DNA from: Spirosoma radiotolerans
Lineage (GTDB): Bacteria; Bacteroidota; Bacteroidia; Cytophagales; Spirosomataceae
Length of the DNA stretch: 64,000 bases
Assembly (NCBI RefSeq): GCF_000974425.1
Contig: NZ_CP010429.1
Location: forward strand, 1,612,001-1,676,000
Direction of reading: 5' to 3'
Shown here: positions 17,921 to 25,481 of the stretch, piece by piece
Layout: each line of letters opens with the position of its first letter
How positions within the stretch are numbered: position 1 is the first letter of the stretch
Translations under genes and position numbers: made by a program
The notes under the pieces: generated by a model
Told to the model about the DNA's origin: nothing
Database searches by the model: none
What the model saw: only the letters and a program-made list of their open reading frames with translations

Positions 17921-18163
17921 CTAGTTCCGCTTCTCGCGCTTCATATAGGTAGAGGCACCGGTGCCTCGTCGGGCTCCCATTTTATGCAGCTGTTGGGCAT
18001 CAGCTTGTGATACAATCTGTAGGGCAGAATATTCTGTTTTACCCGTAATCAACGGAAAGCCCGCTACTCGCTGCGCTTGTGAACAATGAACACAGGTTTT
18101 GGCACTTGGCAGGGCTTTTAGCCGGGCTTCGGGAATCAAATTACCGCACTTACTACAGTACAT
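17921..18163 (-). CDS. DksA/TraR-type C4 zinc-finger protein, 80 aa
   Basis: A small protein with a four-cysteine zinc finger: CSKC (Cys3, Cys6) and CVHC (Cys24, Cys27). The linker IPEARLKALPSAKTC follows the DksA/TraR signature 'C-x2-C-G-x2-I-P-x2-R-L-x-A-x-P-x3-x-C-x2-C'. The C-terminal 40 residues are basic (MGARRGTGASTYMKREKRN). It lacks the coiled coil of true DksA, so any action on RNA polymerase is uncertain. It is probably a stand-alone zinc-finger protein. Start at ATG 18163. Confidence 0.75.
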   Translation of the reverse strand: MYCSKCGNLIPEARLKALPSAKTCVHCSQAQRVAGFPLITGKTEYSALQIVSQADAQQLHKMGARRGTGASTYMKREKRN

Positions 18164-18627
18164 AGAATGGGTATCTAGTTGCTAGTAATATAACCTTAAA
18201 TCGAACCCGAAAGTGCCCTGACGGCGATAAAGAAGGAGATTATTTATTTTCCTAAATGACTTGTATATAGGCTATTATCTTGGCAGAGAGCTTGCTCATT
18301 TAAAACGTTTGTGTTGCGTAGTAACTGGTTTAATGCAGCTGTAAACGCTGGCATTTTCTGAGCCAATTGAAGGGGCAGTTTTCCAACCAGAGGCTGCTTC
18401 CTTGGGCCCAAGGTCGATGCATCCGATGCCTGGCTTTTCGCTGACGATTCGCTTCTGGCAGGGTAAAATGGCAACCCCTATCGGGTAGGCAGGATGAAAA
18501 TTTATCCAACGCACCTGCCTGGAGAAGGCCATACAACTACACTAGCCGGAGGAAGTAGCCTATTTCAATCAAGCTGTAATCGGCTTTGTCAGCCCATCAG
18601 GATCGCGTCTGCATCGGTAAGAACGAG
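18164..18627. other. Intergenic region with overlapping short frames
   Basis: Three overlapping minus-strand frames lie at 18244-18536. The best, 18244-18474 (76 aa, ending TNVLNEQALCQDNSLYTSHL), could be a small gene or an eroded one, but I recognise nothing in it. Confidence 0.25.
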
Positions 18628-18975
18628 TTACCGGGCAAACTTGACCAGGTTCTGAAAGATCAGTTGACCCCAGCTTTTTCCGTGCGCCTGTACCAGCAGT
18701 GCGCCCTCCGAAAGCCCGCTCAGATTGATGGGGGCAAAACCCAGCCGTTCCGCCAGCGCACCAATCTGGGCGACTGCGCCCGCATCGTCGCTGGCCAGGA
18801 ACACGACTCGCCTACCGCCCTGTACGGCCGGATCCTGGGCAAGAATCGCAGCGACCAGATGGTTGAAGGCCTTGACCAGTTTTCCGCCCCTGAAGGCCTG
18901 GGCAACGACCCTGGCCGACAGGGCCGAAGCCTATAATAGCGTAGCTTGTGCTACGTGGTTGTCTGATTGACTCAT
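18628..18975 (-). pseudogene. NADPH/F420-type reductase with large internal deletion
   Basis: Reading the minus strand from ATG 18975 gives MSQSDNHVAQATLL, then a TAG, then in the same frame a clear C-terminal part of the F420-dependent NADP reductase-like family: VVAQAFRGGKLVKAFNHLVA, GGRRVVFLASDDAGAVAQIG, ALAERLGFAPINLSGLSEGA, HGKSWGQLIFQNLVKFAR, then a stop at 18630-18628. Intact relatives are about 200-220 aa and begin with a Rossmann GFGPVG motif. About 90 residues containing most of the Rossmann fold are missing. It lies upstream of the SDR gene on the same strand and is probably an old neighbour of it. Confidence 0.8.
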
Positions 18976-19034
18976 GATAAACCGATTAATGAATGATTGT
19001 GATACGGGTTACTAGTCGCGTCGACGCAGGGGAG

Positions 19035-19787
19035 TTACTTCGCCAAATAGGTCATACCGCCATCAACCAGCAGTTCGGTACCCAGCATAAACGAAGAGTC
19101 GTCTGAAGCCAGGAAAACCGCCGTTTTGCCAATGTCAGCGGGTTGACCGATTCGGCCGATCGGCATGGTACCGGCGAAATGCTGTTTTACGGCGTCGATT
19201 TGCTCGGCCGGGACAAACTTGTCAAAGGCGGGCGTATTCGTTGTACCCGGTGTGATGACGTTGGCTCTGATTTTCCGATCCAGAAGGTCATTCGAAAAGG
19301 CTTTTGCCAGATAGATCACGGCTGCTTTGGCAGCGCCATAAAGCCCAAAGGAGGCATGTGCCCGATGGGCGGCATTCGATCCGATCAGAATAATCGATCC
19401 GCCGTCATTCATATAGGGCAGGGCTTTCTGAACCGTGAAGTAGACGCTTTTCAGATTCAGCGCCATTGTCTGGTCATACTCAGCTTCGCCCGTATCGGCC
19501 ACTGTACCGGTCGTTCCACCACCCGCATTGGCCACCACTACATCAATCCGCCCATATTTTTCGGCGGTTTCCCTGAACACTCGCTCCAGGTCGGCCAGAT
19601 TAGTTACGTCGGCATTGAGGGCGATAAACTCATCGCCAAGCTGAGCGACAGCACTCGCTAAGGTTTTGGGATTTCTGCCGACAATCGTACCTACCGCACC
19701 TTCCTGTTTAAACTCTTTGGCGATGCCTAATCCAATGCCACTATTACCACCCGTAATGACGGCTACTTTGTTGCTTAACGTATTCAT
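19035..19787 (-). CDS. SDR-family oxidoreductase (glucose-dehydrogenase-like)
   Basis: A 250-aa short-chain dehydrogenase. TGGNSGIG (12-19) binds NAD(P), with NAG at about 87-89, Ser137, Tyr150 and Lys154 (YGAAK) as catalytic residues, and LVDGGMTYL at the end. It is divergent from an HxlR regulator with a 106-bp spacer; this SDR/HxlR pairing is common and suggests the regulator represses the SDR until a reactive or electrophilic compound is sensed. The start at ATG 19787 is well placed. Confidence 0.9.
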   Translation of the reverse strand: MNTLSNKVAVITGGNSGIGLGIAKEFKQEGAVGTIVGRNPKTLASAVAQLGDEFIALNADVTNLADLERVFRETAEKYGRIDVVVANAGGGTTGTVADTGEAEYDQTMALNLKSVYFTVQKALPYMNDGGSIILIGSNAAHRAHASFGLYGAAKAAVIYLAKAFSNDLLDRKIRANVITPGTTNTPAFDKFVPAEQIDAVKQHFAGTMPIGRIGQPADIGKTAVFLASDDSSFMLGTELLVDGGMTYLAK

Positions 19788-19827
19788 TTATTGGTTCCTT
19801 CTAAATTGTTTCACAAAGGAACCACTG

Positions 19828-19848
19828 ATAGTTTATTTTAGAAACTAT
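19828..19848. promoter_or_regulatory. Candidate HxlR operator
   Basis: A 7-bp inverted repeat, ATAGTTT-N7-AAACTAT, lies in the divergent promoter region between the SDR and HxlR genes. Its symmetry and position suit a dimeric winged-helix regulator. This is inference from layout. Confidence 0.4.
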
Positions 19849-19893
19849 TGGAGATTCATACTGGTTACCGTAGGGTAACTACAAGTTTTGTCG

Positions 19894-20235
19894 ATGAAAG
19901 ACGAGCGGTTTTGCAATTCGAATTGCCCCTTCACGAGAGCGATTGGCACGATTGGCAACAAATGGAAGCCAATTATCATCAATGTTATTGGCACTCGTAC
20001 CATTCGTTTTGGCCAGTTGGATGCCATTGTACCCCATATCTCCAGGAAAGTGCTGGCTGAACAGCTGAAAGAGCTGGAAGAAGATGGCTTATTGGAACGA
20101 TTGGCCTATAAAGAACTCCCGCCCAGGGTAGACTACAAGCTGTCAGAAAAAGGCCTGGCCTTTTTGCCTATTCTAGAAAGTATAAAAGAATGGAATATGA
20201 AGTATGAAGTAGCTCTAATCCCACACCGAGATTGA
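19894..20235 (+). CDS. HxlR-family winged-helix transcriptional regulator
   Basis: A 113-aa HxlR/MarR-like regulator. The family pattern is intact: CPFTRAIGTIGNKWKPIIIN (about 10-30), IRFGQLDAIVPHISRKVLAE (about 36-56; 'F-x-x-L-x-x-x-I-x-x-I-S-x-x-x-L' recognition helix), LKELEEDGLLERLAY, and PRVDYKLSEKG (wing). Cys7 and Cys11 (FCNSNC) could act as a redox switch as in thiol-sensing relatives such as HypR and QsrR. I use the ATG at 19894; a TTG two codons upstream is also open. Divergent from the SDR gene. Confidence 0.88.
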   Translation: MKDERFCNSNCPFTRAIGTIGNKWKPIIINVIGTRTIRFGQLDAIVPHISRKVLAEQLKELEEDGLLERLAYKELPPRVDYKLSEKGLAFLPILESIKEWNMKYEVALIPHRD

Positions 20236-20304
20236 TAACTAATGGGGTAAACTTCCTACGGACTGCTTACTATGAAAAGACTGGCACTAGCCTGACAGTG
20301 GGTT

Positions 20305-20330
20305 GCGGGTATGTTTCACCCGCCTTTTTT
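20305..20330 (+). terminator. Hairpin terminator
   Basis: GCGGGT - ATGTTTC - ACCCGC followed by CTTTTTT, 70 bp after the HxlR stop, so it probably ends that transcript. Confidence 0.65.
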
Positions 20331-20380
20331 AACGCCCCATTTAAGGAGCAAATACATGAAGAAGCTATCGTCCCAGGGAG
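20331..20380 (+). repeat. 50-bp inverted repeat, left copy
   Basis: This 50-bp segment matches the reverse complement of 25038-25087 at 47 of 50 positions, by manual alignment. It includes AAGGAG spaced 7 nt from an ATG that opens the short frame MKKLSSQGAGNREINECH, so the repeat looks like the 5' end of a formerly shared gene. The two copies bracket 4.7 kb of pseudogene-rich sequence in opposite orientation. Confidence 0.75.
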
Positions 20381-20475
20381 CAGGGAATCGTGAGATTAAT
20401 GAATGTCATTAAGTAAAGCCTTTTTCTAGCAAATCATACAAACTCAATTCGTTGTTGGCTCACTGGCAGTCTTAC

Positions 20476-21522
20476 TCATTTGGTCTTTTGCTTTGATCCA
20501 TCATCCAGACGCAAAAACCGAGCTGCATTGTTGTAAAATATGTCCCGTTTTTGGGCCGGGCTTAAAAATGGAGCCGACTCAATGGCCTTAATGCCCACTT
20601 CAATGGCCTGGGGCCAAACCATTTGATCGGAGCCAAACATCACCCGTTTGCCAAAACCAGCATCGATGATCCGTTTCAGATAGGCATGAAATTCTACTCG
20701 GGGTAGAATATAACAGATCACCCCCACATCCACATACGCCTGAGGATGGCTATAGAGTGTGGCCAACAGATCATCCCCCAGCGGCCAGCCAGCATGAGCG
20801 ATGGCTACCCGTAGCTTAGGGTGGCGAAGCATGGCTTCTTCCGCCGTAAAAGCGCTATGTAAACGGGCACGATAAGCGGGGGCACCAAAATAGGCCACTC
20901 CTGGCGGTCCTGTGCCGATGTGGACACTAACGGGTATATCAAATTCCTCCGCCAGTTTCAGATAAGGCTCGACAATCGAATCCGACAGGGCAATACCCTG
21001 ATATTGCAAACACAGCTCACCAAACACTTTGACCGCTCCGGTCTGAAAATAATGCCGCATGGAATCCAGGGTGAGGGTTGGATCACCGATGGTAAACAAG
21101 ATACCCGGTATGATCCGGTCGGGGGCTTGTTGTTGCCAACGTCGTACATAAGCCATTGGCCCGCTGGCCACCCCAACGATGTTATACTTTTTGAGGAGGT
21201 CAAGGGTTTGGTTGCGTAAGGCGTCGTCGGAAGGAGCTGACGTTAAGCAGGTAGCACACATGGTGGTGGATTTAAGCAACTGGTTCATGTAGCCCATGCC
21301 CCCGCCCTGTTTAGGGTCTTGGGCCGACCAATCGCGATAAGGAGCGCCAATAGTAACGGGTGGTGGTCCCTGATCGGTGAAGGGAATAGCATGCAGATGC
21401 ATATCGATGATAGGTAAGCGTTTAGCGGCAGATTGTGCCCACAAGGGCCACCCGCTAACGATCAGTAAGGCCCCTACGGCGATGAGCCACCCGCACGAAT
21501 AGGTAGTGAAGGAGTTAGTCAA
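20476..21522 (-). CDS. Secreted amidohydrolase-family (TIM-barrel) protein
   Basis: A 348-aa metal-dependent hydrolase of the amidohydrolase-2 type. The signal peptide runs to about residue 30 (LIAVGALLIVSGWPLWAQSA). The first metal-binding motif is DMHLHAIPF (His42, His44), then VSVHIG (about 190), AIAHAGWP (about 230) and FGSDQ (about 305) complete the barrel ligands. Members hydrolyse C-N bonds or decarboxylate aromatic acids. It is periplasmic by its signal peptide. No operon partner is intact nearby. It is the only full-length enzyme within the region flanked by the 50-bp repeats. Confidence 0.85.
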   Translation of the reverse strand: MTNSFTTYSCGWLIAVGALLIVSGWPLWAQSAAKRLPIIDMHLHAIPFTDQGPPPVTIGAPYRDWSAQDPKQGGGMGYMNQLLKSTTMCATCLTSAPSDDALRNQTLDLLKKYNIVGVASGPMAYVRRWQQQAPDRIIPGILFTIGDPTLTLDSMRHYFQTGAVKVFGELCLQYQGIALSDSIVEPYLKLAEEFDIPVSVHIGTGPPGVAYFGAPAYRARLHSAFTAEEAMLRHPKLRVAIAHAGWPLGDDLLATLYSHPQAYVDVGVICYILPRVEFHAYLKRIIDAGFGKRVMFGSDQMVWPQAIEVGIKAIESAPFLSPAQKRDIFYNNAARFLRLDDGSKQKTK

Positions 21523-21698
21523 GGGATGAAGATGAGGTCAAGTCAACAAGATAAGGGCAAACGCAATCCGTTTCATCTCTCTTTATTGATCGGTAAGCCA
21601 AGTGATTGTGCTTGACTGGTTAAGACGACTACCCTGGAGACTTGTGTGCCTAATTACGGGAGGTATTGGGATAAAGCCTCATTTTGTTTGTGCGTGCC

Positions 21699-22010
21699 AT
21701 GAAGTCGATAACCTCTCACATGGGAGCATTTGATGAGACATGATAAATATCGTGTGTTCTACAAGCAACCCTCTAATCTTACCTTGGCTAGAGAGTTTAT
21801 CAAAACAAGATTGTTTAATAATGAATCGGTCATTTTTGTCGCTAGAGTTAATCAGACAGCAATGCCCATTGGCTTCACTCAATTATATACCAAATATTCA
21901 TCGGCGCGCATGGCAAAGAATTGGATACTTCATGATTTGTTTGTGGATATACTCTTTCGTAGATAAGGCATTGGGCAACAACTTATTCAAACAGCAACGC
22001 GCTTTAACAA
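21699..22010 (+). pseudogene. GNAT acetyltransferase remnant (frameshift plus stop)
   Basis: The frame from 21733 reads DKYRVFYKQPSNLTLAREFI ... VIFVARVNQTAMPIGFTQLY ... WILHDLFVDILFRR, a typical GNAT core. It then meets a TAA at 21964-21966 exactly where the acetyl-CoA loop should begin; the frame resumes with GIGQQLIQTATRF. The N-terminal strand is in a different frame (ATG at 21699). The expected final third of the domain is missing because the sequence runs into a Crp/Fnr fragment. It is a dead gene. Confidence 0.8.
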
Positions 22011-22408
22011 TCATGGCACTGAGATGACCAAATACTTTCTGGATGAGGATCAGTTTATCGCCGATGTGATCAGTTTTAATGCCGGTGTGCTATCGAGTGA
22101 ATACATACAGTGAATACATACAGGCTGTTACGGACTGTACCTATGTGGCTCTCTCGAAGCGTTCCCTGGAGGAATTATCGATGACGATTGTTGGCTGGGA
22201 CCCGATTATCGCGAAAATAACGGCTAAGGGGTACGCCGACAAGGTGAATCGGATCAGCGCAATGATGGCTGATGATGCAACAGGGCGTTATCTTAAGTTC
22301 CAGTCCGAGTTTCCCAACCTGGCGAATCGAATTCCGTTATCTTATCTGGCCTCTTATTTGGGCATTACCCAGTCGTCGCTGAGCCGAATACGAAGGAATA
22401 TCCAATAG
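22011..22408 (+). pseudogene. Crp/Fnr-family regulator, 3' fragment broken by a 13-bp tandem duplication
   Basis: The sequence begins in frame with the GNAT remnant: EMTKYFLDEDQFIADVISFN then AGVLSSEYIQ and a stop. It continues in another frame as AVTDCTYVALSKRSLEELSM through to PLSYLASYLGITQSSLSRIR. These are the end of a cyclic-nucleotide-type beta-barrel and the helix-turn-helix of Bacteroidota Crp/Fnr regulators. The two frames are separated by the duplication of GTGAATACATACA (22097-22109 and 22110-22122). Deleting one copy restores a single frame. About 60-70 N-terminal residues of the regulator are absent. Confidence 0.82.
22097..22122 (+). repeat. 13-bp perfect tandem duplication
   Basis: GTGAATACATACA occurs twice in direct succession. 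Thirteen is not a multiple of three, and the duplication is the cause of the frameshift in the Crp/Fnr remnant. Confidence 0.9.
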
Positions 22409-22455
22409 CGATCTATTGATCTTTTTAATTGAGGGTTACTTGAGATTAGTATAGT

Positions 22456-22590
22456 TTAGGCTGGTTCACTGTTTCGATAGACCTCAGCAATGGCGTAGAG
22501 GGATTTCTTTGGCTCCCAGGACATTTCGGGATAAGGGCTCCCTGATTGATCTGTATACACCTTGACGACTCCTCCGCTAGCTATGTCCAT
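22456..22590 (-). CDS. Possible 44-aa peptide or gene-end remnant
   Basis: A short frame starting MDIASGGVVKVYTDQSGSPY and ending EVYRNSEPA has a protein-like composition, with the open frame extending a few codons further upstream. I recognise no family. It may be the tail of a lost gene. There is no clear ribosome-binding site. Confidence 0.25.
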   Translation of the reverse strand: MDIASGGVVKVYTDQSGSPYPEMSWEPKKSLYAIAEVYRNSEPA

Positions 22591-22693
22591 GTCCACAGAG
22601 TACTTAAAAATCTCTTTTCTCTTTTAACCCCCAACTGTCCACTTTCGGTTGACGATATACAGCAGCTAGGCATTGTACTTTTCTATTCTAACC

Positions 22694-23194
22694 CTACTTC
22701 TGTGCTGAAATAATTATTTCTCTTAACGGAGGAGTGTAAGGACTTTTTAATGAATCAAACCGCCATCGTGCTTCTAATGAATCTACGTTGTACCCTACCG
22801 TGCGTTCATAAAATCTGTTCCCGTCAATGCTACTCTCGTAGACAAAGGGAGCTTTCTCATAAGATGATAGTTGGAATTTACCACCTTTCTCTTCAATGTA
22901 GACAATTCGTGTACCTGTAACAGGTATGTTGCTAAAGTTAGCAACAGGTAGCGTACTCCGATTCTGAGCGTATTCGACGGCCACTGTATCAGATGCCTTT
23001 CGACCAACCCTAATTGAAAAATTGCTTACACCAAGCTTGTTTATGCCGCTGGTCGAGTACACGGTATCTCCATTCACTACATAAGACTGAATCACGTACG
23101 CACCAGATGCACGAGCGGCAACATCTGCTGGTTGATCTTCTGGCTGACAGCTAAAAAGACCAGTCAATGCTAAAAGTAGAAATAGCTTGTTCAT
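22694..23194 (-). CDS. Lipoprotein, 166 aa, uncharacterised
   Basis: The signal peptide MNKLFLLLALTGLFSC ends in a lipobox with acylated Cys16 followed by QPEDQPAD. Residues 30-165 form a predicted beta-sandwich (GAYVIQSYVVNGDTVYSTSG ... GGKFQLSSYEKAPFVYES), resembling small Bacteroidota lipoproteins of lipocalin-like or 'DUF'-type folds. It is exported and anchored to the outer or inner membrane. Function unknown. Single gene, low GC. Confidence 0.7.
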   Translation of the reverse strand: MNKLFLLLALTGLFSCQPEDQPADVAARASGAYVIQSYVVNGDTVYSTSGINKLGVSNFSIRVGRKASDTVAVEYAQNRSTLPVANFSNIPVTGTRIVYIEEKGGKFQLSSYEKAPFVYESSIDGNRFYERTVGYNVDSLEARWRFDSLKSPYTPPLREIIISAQK

Positions 23195-23674
23195 GATATT
23201 GAGCTGTTTATAGGCTAACGTTGAACTACTTTTTGTCGTATAAACGGCACGTTACCAACAGGCGTCTGTAACGCTGTATAGCAGGGGGAAAGTGCAATGC
23301 CTAGCTACTCCGATTAGTGTCTAGGAATTGTTCTTTCTGGTGAGCAATTGTATAATTAATGTGGCTGTTTCAGAAGTCCTGAATAACTCGGATAGGCTTA
23401 CATTCTAAACTGATAACGACCCACTGAGTGGCAAAAAAATGTCCATTTAACGAGCCAATCCAGAGTGGTTTCGACTTTTGCAATAGTCACTTTAGTTATA
23501 GAACAGGCAGTAATAGTCTTGTTCTCATAAAGAAACGTGTTTACTAAAAGACCCTTAAGGACACGCTTTGGTTGTAATCTCCGACCGATAAACTATTGTA
23601 TAAATGTCTTTATGTTAATCGACAATTTTTAGATTAGTTTTTAAACATGACTATCACTTAATCTTAAGATTGTA
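23195..23674. other. AT-rich intergenic region, about 480 bp
   Basis: No coding frame, hairpin or remnant could be recognised in this stretch between the lipoprotein and the broken membrane protein. Confidence 0.4.
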
Positions 23675-24214
23675 CTATATCAACCGAGGAGAGTCAGAGC
23701 GCTTTAAATAATCAAGTAGGAGGGAAATAGTTAACGTACCATATCCAATGAATAAGATTGGAAATAGATATCTGAAGTAAATAGACCAAGAGTAGGCACT
23801 AACAATATAGATAGTCCAATAATCGACGAAAGAATAACTGGGGAAAGCCTCAAGTAAATAACGGATGGTCTGAGTGAAGGGGATGATTAAGCCAAATGAT
23901 ACTATTAGAAAAGGGAGAAATAGAAGTCCATATTGACCAATCGAAAGCCATGTTAAACTAACAAACTTAATGGCAAATTGATGACGTACCCAGTTCATCA
24001 GAATTATCAGGAAGAAAACGATAACTGTTTCGGGTAGTAAAAAACTTCTCATTACGACAAACAGATAAGGTATAGGACCAACAACATGATTTACTTTCAT
24101 CATTTGTATGTCATATACCAAAGTTCAAGAGGCTACTTGTATTAGTATAACAAGGGCAAACAACACTGTAACTCCTACTTTCAAAAAGATTTGTGAGAGT
24201 GGAATACGATTCAT
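23675..24214 (-). pseudogene. Multi-span membrane protein interrupted by an in-frame TGA
   Basis: Reading from ATG 24214 gives MNRIPLSQIFLKVGVTVLFA then LVILIQVAS, a TGA at 24127-24125, and then, in the same frame, TLVYDIQMMKVNHVVGPIPY and about 140 further residues with three or four hydrophobic segments (VIVFFLIILMNWV, YGLLFLPFLIVSFGLIIPF, YWTIYIVSAYSWSIYF, LFPILFIGYGTLTISLLLDY). The continuity of hydrophobic coding across the stop suggests one gene of about 179 codons with a recent nonsense mutation. A restart at 24121 (TTG) could still make the downstream part. Family unknown. Confidence 0.6.
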
Positions 24215-24317
24215 ATTATCTGGTAAATTAATGATGATGGCTTAACTAATTTTCGAACTAGAAATCTGTTGTTTAAGTGCCGTTATGTTAACTCACCAAA
24301 AACTTTCGAATGGTGAT

Positions 24318-24482
24318 CTATCTATATTCTATAGCCCCTAAGTCAATAACCTGATTGATAATTCGAGAATTGCCTTTGAAATCAAAGAGTGGTCCCCGCC
24401 ATCGGTTGTAAGCATCATTACTGCCCCTATCAATGGCCAGTGAACCTGATAGCAACTCTAAGGTGGTACTAGAACTAAATGG
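24318..24482 (-). pseudogene. Fragment of a choice-of-anchor-Q / parallel beta-helix surface protein
   Basis: A start-less 54-codon frame reads LLSGSLAIDRGSNDAYNRWR then GPLFDFKGNSRIINQVIDLG and AIEYR before the stop. This matches the terminal repeat of secreted proteins with the pattern 'S-x-A-I-[ND]-x-G-x-N-x2-Y ... D-x-x-G-x-x-R-I-x-x-x-x-I-D-[LM]-G-A-[IY]-E-Y', called choice-of-anchor Q. Only the last of many repeats survives, with no upstream part. Confidence 0.65.
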
Positions 24483-24710
24483 TTAAACCAGCGCCTTTAG
24501 GTTATTGCTGCCAACGTGGTTGTTTGTCTGGGATTCAATTAAGCAGTGGTCAGCTGACACGTCATACGTACCATTGGATTGTACCGCACGGCGGCCTCCG
24601 TAACGAAGCCCGACAGTTATACAGCATACCCGAGATATTTCGATAAGCGACGCTTAATAAAATGATTTCGCTGTCTGCTTCAAAAGAGTAACTTACAGAT
24701 AGTCAAATAT

Positions 24711-24959
24711 TTAATGGCCGATAAGGACGTACTCATTCCAGCACTTTCGGCAACGGTAGGCTTTGGTCGGAATAAACCGGGAGAAGAAACGAGCCAGCCT
24801 GGAACGAGTAATACGTTCTTGATCAACCCTGCCACATTTAGGGCATTTTATAGCAAAGGAAATGTGAAGATATAGATAAGTCAGTGCTGCTACGATAACT
24901 AATCCAGCAACAGAGTAAAAAACAAGTTTCATAGCATTCGAAAGCAAAACTGAATACAT
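24711..24959 (-). CDS. Membrane-anchored small zinc-ribbon protein (paralogue of 2979-3197)
   Basis: An 82-aa protein with one N-terminal membrane helix (about 11-35, KLVFYSVAGLVIVAALTYLY) and a cytoplasmic or periplasmic zinc ribbon: CPKC (39-42) and CRKC (70-73). The spacer ends in FFSRFIPTKAYRC, matching FFIPTRVYRC in the paralogue 21 kb away. The internal ATG at 24932 (MKLVFY) is an equally plausible start. Function unknown. Confidence 0.7.
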   Translation of the reverse strand: MYSVLLSNAMKLVFYSVAGLVIVAALTYLYLHISFAIKCPKCGRVDQERITRSRLARFFSRFIPTKAYRCRKCWNEYVLIGH

Positions 24960-25481
24960 AACTAACTAGTAGTGCTAGTCGTAGGCTACTAATTAGATTG
25001 GACAAATAGTAAAAAATTGTTGTCTTATAAAACTTTCCTCCCTGAGACGATAGCTTTTTTATGTATTTGCTCCTTAAATGGGGCGTTTTGAGAGATCCAA
25101 GGTTACGCCTATTCATCAAAAGTTGCCGATAAAGCTCCCTACACCGATTAATTTGTTCTTAGTCAACAATTAGAGCCACCAATTGAAGGAGCCTACTTCA
25201 ATCTGTCTGCCCTAACTAAAAAAAGTTAGGTAAACTCATTCACCTTTCAGATGGACTAGCTATTAAGGGGAGCGGAAGGTAGGCTTTTGCCAGCAATCAA
25301 CTTGAGAATGGCTAAAGGTGCTCCTGGCAACTCGGTCAATAACCAACTAATCATTCATTCAACTACCTACTCAAATGTATTAGCCGGCAACTGTCAACTA
25401 GTCTGGGGTGACATCCCACTAAAAGTCACACCTATGTCGCCTGAGTGTTTTTCTCTGCCATACCTTAAACACATATAGATT
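24960..25481. other. Intergenic region containing the right 50-bp repeat
   Basis: Besides the repeat at 25038-25087, a short palindrome CTAACT-AAAAA-AGTTAG lies near 25211-25228. No coding frame is supported in the 520 bp upstream of the lipoprotein. Confidence 0.45.
25038..25087 (-). repeat. 50-bp inverted repeat, right copy
   Basis: Reverse complement of 20331-20380 with three mismatches. In this copy the ATG of the left copy is ATA, and the following frame reads IKKLSSQGGKFYKTTIFYYL, diverging from the left copy after QG. Confidence 0.75.
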
